The notes beneath the pieces are model-generated. The model ran no database searches, was not told the DNA's origin, and saw nothing but the letters and a program-made list of their open reading frames with translations. A stretch of 64,000 nucleotides of DNA from positions 4,020,501 through 4,084,500 of the forward strand of contig NC_053195.1 in NCBI RefSeq assembly GCF_905163445.1, written 5' to 3'. The stretch's first letter is position 1. Every line of letters begins with the position of its first letter. Source of the DNA: Pararge aegeria. Its lineage: Eukaryota > Arthropoda > Insecta > Lepidoptera > Nymphalidae. Both the position numbers and the translations under genes were made by a program. This document shows positions 57,885 through 64,000 of the stretch, piece after piece.

Positions 57885-58110
57885 TTTAGGTGGCGACCTT
57901 GCTGGCGAAGCCGTGAGCACTGTGGCTTTGAGCGTTCCAATCCCTGCAGAGACAATTTGGAAATTCGCAATTTCTGGATTTTAGCTGATTGGACCTGGTG
58001 GGAGGCTTTGGTCGTACTTACTCTTTGTCTAGACGAAGACGTGCCGCGACGCAATTTGGCGTTACGGTACGATGCCGCGTAGAAACTATTAAGGGTACAT
58101 ATAGGTACTA
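57885..58110 (+). mobile_element. SINE, worn tRNA-like head
   Basis: It carries CCGTGAGCACTGTGGCTTTG, GACCTGGTGGGAGGCTTTGG and GACGTGCCGCGACGCAATTT. It belongs to the same family as the 24405 copy. Confidence 0.7.
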
Positions 58111-58562
58111 GCTGTTGCCCGCGACTTCGTCTGCGTTTGATTTTGTTTTTTGATGTGGCATTCAATGTAGTTGTAGTTCTAAAAAAATTAAAGTGTTCAG
58201 TATCGCTAAGCCTTAAATGAGGGGCTTGCTGCTGTCCGCTGAGGTTTCGTGTCCTCTATCTCCAACCACAGTCAGATCTACACAAAGTTTAGGCAAAATT
58301 AAACACATATTATAACCTCTACAGTACAAAAATAATTATTTAAATCGGTTATAATTTGTCGGACTTATGGTGTAAAATCGTCAAACACTTTCATCCCCTC
58401 TCCCAAAGGCACGGAGCTTAATGTCGGGATAAAAAGTATCCTATATTACTTCTAAAACTTCCAAGAATATGTGTACAAAGTTTCATCAGGATCAGTTAAA
58501 TAGTTTTTGCGTGAAAGCGTAACAAACAAACTTACATTGACATTTATAATATTAGTAGGGAT
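58109..58562 (+). mobile_element. ACTAGCTGTTGCCCGCGACT repeat, long copy
   Basis: It starts as the 21330 copy does and ends TTTATAATATTAGTAGGGAT. The internal part has GTACAAAGTTTCATCAGGAT and GCGTGAAAGCGTAACAAACA. Confidence 0.75.
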
Positions 58563-59286
58563 AGGGATGGGTAAATATAACAACCGTACACAGTACACCT
58601 GATTCATAATCTTAATCATTTATTTGCAAAAAACATGTCAAATTATAGATGTTACAAAAAATTATACAGAACAATGTTTAGCCCATTTAAAGGCATGCAA
58701 ATCTTATAATTGATTAGCTCACGGCCATTAGACTGCTTATTATAACTCTTATTTTATTACCAAGGGATTTGCATTCAAGGGCTAAAAGGGCTTAAATAGT
58801 AAAAAAAAAGGCTGCACCATAATTTGGAATGAGTCTCTTATAACTCCTTTCATGAGATTCTCTTTGGCTAGCTGTAAGTTTACTCTCTCTATGGTTCCTT
58901 CGTTACTGAACATCGTGGTCGTCGTCGTGAAAATCAGCGCTGCATTTATAGTAATGTAGGATTATGCTGAGCTGGAACTTTTTACTAGGTTGTGCCACAT
59001 GACAAGCGTTATCCTGGCGCTTCTGATAGTTGAGCATTGTGCTTTGTTCAATTAGAGAAGCGCTGGGTGGCATCTTCGGTGCATAACGTTAAAATATTGT
59101 AACGTGTGGCTTATTTTAGTAATAAAGATATTTTCTTTCTTTCTTACTATCGAGTATCGAAGAGTCGTTTTCGAGTTTTAAACTCCGTATCGTCTAAGTA
59201 AAATGGACCTTATATTACCTCGTTTTACGGTCGCAGATTATGTACTCCTGATTTTCGTTTTACATACGTTCTGCCAAAAGCCCGAG

Positions 59287-59583
59287 CTAATGAATTGTAG
59301 GCAAATTTGTGCTTAATTTGAGATCCATTTTACTCCAATGTTCAAGTATTCCATACGAATGTTGTACAAAGGGTACTGGTGACATCTCAGCTTCGAGTAG
59401 GTAAATTGTCTCCATCGGCTTCGGTTGGAGGCCATTTTCCGATTTTATACAATCGTTCGAGTTTGACTCGTTCACCTGGTCAGTCCGTCTCGTTAGCCGG
59501 CTTGTAGACCGGCCTCTAGGTCTTTTGCCTTTGGTGTTGCTATAACTATCATTTTTTTTCAGACAATCATTCTCCCGCCGCAT
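59287..59583 (-). other. Unassigned 98-codon open frame after a good acceptor
   Basis: On the minus strand a strong acceptor-like CTTATTTCAG (59601-59592) precedes an open frame reading KGKRPRGRSTSRLTRRTDQV, then METIYLLEAEMSPVPFVQHS, to a TAG. The KRPRGR phrase occurs in RTE-like retrotransposon ends, so a decayed element is as likely as an exon. No partner exon was found. Confidence 0.25.
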
Positions 59584-60214
59584 TATGCACCTGAAATAAG
59601 TATACTATGAATATGTAATAAATAAACACCAAATAATAATAATATACTATGGGACTGGCGCCTTATTAAACGAAATTGTGGACCGTAACTCTCCACGGAA
59701 TGATGTAGTTTATGATGTAATATCGCATTCTTACTTTGTCGTAGTGGCACAGCGGATAGTCTTATGCCGTAACTTCGATTAAAAATCTACTAAATATGCT
59801 GCAAATTCAAAATTCAAATTCAAAATTTCTTTATTCATATAGGCCTATTACAGGCACTTATGAAGCGTACATACATATATGTTTACATATATGTATTTGT
59901 AGATACATATATGTAAATCGCAAAAATGTACCCGTGAGAAATATAAGTAGTTACCTAGAGTTGGGGAACCTATTTCAATTAGTTCGCAGTGAGAAAACCA
60001 TTAGAGTACCTACACTCTAATGGTAGCGACCGAAAATCTAAAATTAGTGAAGAAGAATTTAAAAGAAGTGAATTCTCCGGACTAGAAAAATCAGTGCAGC
60101 AAAATTATTCGTGCCCAGTCGTGGGTCATTAATAGCCGTGGATAATTAATAGGCGGGGGGAGGTTGCACGTAAAACCGCTATATAAACCGCTAGCATAGA
60201 AGCAGGCAGGCATT

Positions 60215-60966
60215 ACATACTTTGCGGAATTCCATGATATACTATAAAAATTAAGCTTAATTTGCTATATTCCGCATTTAATTTCTTCAATCTTTACACT
60301 CCACACAGATCAGATCTTCGGCAATGTACCTACTTCGCACGTTTTCCTCTGACACCGGATTATTAAGTAAGTATTAAGAATAATTGTTAAGTTGGTCAGT
60401 CACATCAGAAACTTCACTTTAGAAAACCGCTATCTTAATACTACCATGATGATCACCTATTAGGTACCGTCCCACGACAGCGTTCGGGTCTTTTCTTAAA
60501 ATGAAAAAGGTTGAGGCTGTTTTCCAACCCGCTGGCCAAGTGCAGATAGGTAACGTTCGCAGCCTTTACAGAAAATTATGAAGAACTTTCAGGCGTGCAG
60601 GTTATATCATCATTTTTCCTTCACCTTTATAGCAAGTAATTTTGAATGGCCAAAAAGGTCCGAAATATTTGAGGTGCGTGCGGCTTACACAGCACCATCT
60701 CCTCCCACAATGAGAAGGGGTTAAGGCCGTAGTCCACCACGCTGGCCCAGTGCGGATTGTTGGACTCCACTCATCTTTGAGAACATAATGTAGAACTCTC
60801 AGGCATGCAGGTTTCCTCACGATGTTTTTGTTCACCGCTGAAGCAAGTGATATTTTATTTACTTAAAACGCACATAATTTAGAAAAGTTAGAGTTGCGTG
60901 CTGGGATTCGAACTAGGCTCCCCGAAAGTGTGGTCGAGCTTCTTCCCAATGCGCTATTACCGCTTC
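60215..60966 (-). mobile_element. Cluster: CTCCTGAGGATG repeat then two SINE copies, inverse
   Basis: 60215-60415 is a worn inverse copy (AAAATTAAGCTTAATTTGCT). 60461-60680 and 60690-60966 are two successive inverse copies of the GGGTTGATGATG SINE; the second is good (TTAAGGCCGTAGTCCACCAC ... GGGATTCGAACTAGG). Confidence 0.7.
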
Positions 60967-61539
60967 CTGAGATGATTATTAACGTACATTAGGTACATTA
61001 AAATGTTTAGATTCAATATCTAGGCCACTTGTTTACGTAGACTTTCTTTCACTTTAGCAGTTCACAATGATCTAGATTTATTATGGAAGTAGGTCATTGA
61101 GAGCTTGGAAATGATTTCTTAAAGGTTGTCAACCAAGACAGAACTCATTAGCTTGTGAAATCTAAAAGAGAAAAGGGTATCTCCAGTAGTTTTTGAAAGC
61201 GCATTTTTAAAACGTAGGTAATAATTATTGTACCCAATTTCCCAATATTATGTACAATGTACAATGTATATGTTCAAATACAAAATCATTCATGTAGGCC
61301 CATCACAGGCGTTCATACATATGTATATGTTTACATAATTGTAAGGAGATTGTGATAACTTCGTTCGCCAACTTAAACCTAAAGCTACGAGGATTCCAAA
61401 CGCGGCCCTGGTCTAAGAAGCGCAAGACCAACAAACCTAGCCGGGTATTTTTTTTTGTTATCACCATCTCACAGTAAATTAATATAAAGTTCATCCAAAC
61501 CAACCATTAATCCAAAATTCGTTTCCATTAATTAAATCT

Positions 61540-61760
61540 ATACTTATAATGAAACTGTAACCGAACAAGTTCTGTACATTGAAGATATTTTTCTGGGCAC
61601 TCTGTAATCGATACTGAAGCCAAAACACACACAGTTCCTTTGTGTGTTTTGGCGGATGAAAGTGTTTGACGATTTAGCCGCATAACTGTGTTTGACACAG
61701 TTATGCGGCTAAACCGATTTAAATAATTATTTTTGTACGTGATAGGTTATAGTATCAGTT
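61540..61760 (+). repeat. Nested-type element with two perfect hairpins
   Basis: It starts CTATACTTATAATGAAACTG, like the elements at 23145 and 63950. CCAAAACACAC/GTGTGTTTTGG (61620-61652) and TTTAGCCGCATAACTGTG with its inverse (61673-61713, 5-nt loop) sit side by side. Confidence 0.8.
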
Positions 61761-62199
61761 TAGTTCTGGTGAATAAGATTGGCGATAGAAGACAGAAAGA
61801 CAGAAAGGCTTATATGAAAATCTGTTTTCAGCTATGAACGCCAGACCACAAAACCTGTCTTCCAAATCCCTTATTATTAATTATTTTTATATTTTTACGT
61901 AGCGAACTTTTGATTTGTATCTGCTTAGGTAACTTTTTTAGAATTGCAAAAATAATCTAGTCGTTTAAGCAAAATACCAACATTTAAATTAAGATTTACA
62001 GTTAAATCGGTTAACTTATCAAAGTTAGTCTTTAGTTTATACATATTAGTGCCCCGCTATGTACATAAAATTACCTACTAACTTTAAATTACTTGCAAAA
62101 CTAATATGTACCCAAAGTATGCGAATCGCGGTATGAGGTTAAAACCAAACCACCTTTAGTCAAGAGGGAGTATCCGTACTAATATTACAGAGAAGTGTC

Positions 62200-62400
62200 T
62201 TTCTGTTGTGTGACGGTTGGGGTCCCAAAAGGCTCGAGTGGCGACCCCAAACTGGATAGAAAAGGACTCCTACCAGGACCCCAGGTGAACAGCGACAGAA
62301 ATTGAGTCCAAGAGAGTCGCTGTACTCAAGCGGCACAAAACCATGTCTAGTGGAAATCCATACAAAAGACTTTTGTCAGCTGTCTGTATTTGTTTATTTA
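62200..62400 (+). mobile_element. Decayed LINE 3' fragment
   Basis: It carries GGCTCGAGTGGCGACCCCAA, GAAAAGGACTCCTACCAGGA and GTGGAAATCCATACAAAAGA. This is like RTE-type 3' ends; the assignment is tentative. Confidence 0.4.
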
Positions 62401-63530
62401 TTACTTGACACCGCACCCACTTTAATGAAATTTGGCACAAGTTTCACAGACTAAATACCTCAACCCCGCAATCACCCTTAATATTTGCATAAGTAAATAT
62501 GTATAGATTTATATATGTATGGATTTTGGAAGAATAGATATAAGATAAATCCTTTCTCAGCGGATCTTGCGTTAGTCCTAGAGAGAAACTAGTTATATAT
62601 TTTAAGTTTGAAGCCCCCATAGTTCCTGGTATTTTAGGCGGTCAGTCAGAGAGTGGTGTTTTGTTTATTTAGAGCTGTTTTGTAAATAAAAAAAAAAACT
62701 AAATTCAGTTAGCATACTTTAGCACTTCTGAAAAATTGAGTCTTTTCTGTTCAGGAGCTGGAATAACGGCCAACATTTGCTGATATCCCGAAACAGTAAT
62801 AATTATTTAAGCATTTTAAAGACTATTTCCACGGTTACATAATAAATTAGTTTTTTCTATTTTGCAACCGCCGATTTAGGATTTGCTATCCACAGATAAG
62901 CGGTTAATTTTCGGTACTTTTTTTATAGATTGAATACAATACAACCTTTCTTTTCCAGAGATTTGTGAATTCTCCGGACAGTTAGGTAGTATAAAGGATT
63001 ATACTCGTAATATTGTGTGGTTTGATTATATTTCGGACCGTTGGTTTTCATGACCCATAAAACCAATGTAGCATGTGTTGTAGGTACACAATATTGGCGT
63101 GTAGTGTCCAAAAGCAATTATCTTCACCACTTGGCACACGATATATACGAGCGATGACAATTTATGAATCCATCGTACGTACGTGATCTAATAGGTACTA
63201 TATCTAAACTCTATTTCGTATGCTGATACGATTCCACTTAAGAGTGCAGCGGCTTTTTTCTATAGTAGTAAACGATTTTTAAGGTTTTAAGTACGCTATG
63301 ATTTTGGCTTATTAATTAACTAGCAGTTGCCCGCGACTTCATTATCGTTTTTAATTAATCCCGTAGGAAAAGTTTAATTGGGAGATGCGTGGCATTCAAC
63401 TAATTTTCACTCGGAGCCTATTGAATACAAAAAAACAAACACGAACCAACAGAAAATCTTTCCTCTTTATAACATTAGTTTAGATTGATAAAAATTCTGA
63501 AAATCTTTATTTATATGTATACATTACATA

Positions 63531-63803
63531 AGACGGCCGAGTGGCGCAGTGGGCAGCGACCCTGCTTTCTGAGTCCAAGGTTGTGGGTTCGATTCCCACA
63601 GCTGGAAAATGTTTGTGTGATGAACATGAATGTTTTTCAGTGTCTGGGTATTTATCTGTATATTATAAGTATTTATGTGTATTATATTCATAAAAATATA
63701 TTCATCAGCTATTTTTGTACCCATAACACAAGCTACGCTTACTTAGGGGCTAGATGGCGATGTGTCTATTGTCGTAGTATATTTATTTATTTATTTGCAT
63801 GCA
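63531..63803 (+). mobile_element. tRNA-derived SINE, full-length reference copy
   Basis: The head GGCCGAGTGGCGCAGTGGGC is box-A-like and GTGGGTTCGATTCCCACA is box B. The body has GATGAACATGAATGTTTTTC, then CACAAGCTACGCTTACTTAG and GGGCTAGATGGCGATGTG, and the tail is (TTTA)n. It is the best template for the copies in THOC1 and the opsin. Confidence 0.9.
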
Positions 63804-63949
63804 TTCTTAATCGGTTAGAGATATGGTATTTTCCTTTAAGTACTTATTTGTTTCGAGGTTTCCACCAGAGTGTAAGTATAAATTAGTAGTTAGTTTGTAT
63901 CAAATAATATTGGGGTTGATATTATTTTGATAAACATATTTTAACTCTA

Positions 63950-64000
63950 TAATCTATACTTATAATAAAACTGTAACTGGAAGATTTCTGATACTGAGCC
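63950..64000 (+). mobile_element. Start of a nested-type element, cut by the window end
   Basis: CTATACTTATAATAAAACTG, then TAACTGGAAGATTTCTG, matches the element at 23145. Confidence 0.6.

Noticed and set aside
57737..58165. 142-codon minus-strand open frame
   Set aside because: It runs antisense through a SINE and the start of the ACTAGCTGTTGCCCGCGACT repeat; it is basic and low-complexity with no splice support.
63531..63620. tRNA gene
   Set aside because: It has box A and B but no cloverleaf with a proper acceptor stem, and it continues into a shared SINE body. The same holds for 24405 and 42375.

Overview
The window is eukaryotic and almost certainly from a moth or butterfly. It is AT-rich, intron-rich and packed with short interspersed elements. 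It carries an intact insect blue-sensitive opsin whose best family resemblance is to lepidopteran blue opsins. There is no operon, Shine-Dalgarno or other prokaryotic organisation. I used no database: the gene identities come from protein motifs and from checking that splice sites and reading phases agree across every exon.

Three spliced genes can be supported. (1) THOC1, THO complex subunit 1, minus strand, 3277-12553. Ten coding exons are joined in frame (664 codons before the stop), from an N-terminal THO domain to a C-terminal death domain. (2) A small MCRIP/FAM195-family gene, plus strand, 13554-16230, three coding exons, 120 residues. It lies head-to-head with THOC1 across about 1 kb of possible shared promoter. 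(3) A blue opsin, minus strand, 27632-53730, eight coding exons, 380 residues, with 25 kb of introns. A TATA box and a homeodomain-palindrome (RCSI/P3-like) site lie upstream of its start codon.

Region by region: 1-3270 holds a 55-bp minisatellite, a hAT-type MITE inside a SINE tail, and a ladder of decayed copies of the THOC1 terminal exon. 3277-16230 holds the two head-to-head genes; several THOC1 splice sites directly abut SINEs. 16231-27600 is intergenic, with repeats and no gene I recognise. 27632-53730 is the opsin, whose introns are filled with SINEs, LINE remnants and MITEs; the largest is intron 5 at 11.2 kb. 53731-64000 holds the opsin promoter, then intergenic repeats that include a three-copy tandem block and several perfect short-loop palindromes.

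The three genes have unrelated jobs (nuclear mRNA export, a corepressor or RNA-granule adaptor, and phototransduction), and nothing suggests a shared pathway. I found no undescribed multi-gene system. The most interesting signals are the tandem decayed death-domain exons behind THOC1, mobile elements sitting at or within tens of bases of splice sites in both large genes, the opsin core promoter, and the set of near-perfect fold-back palindromes.
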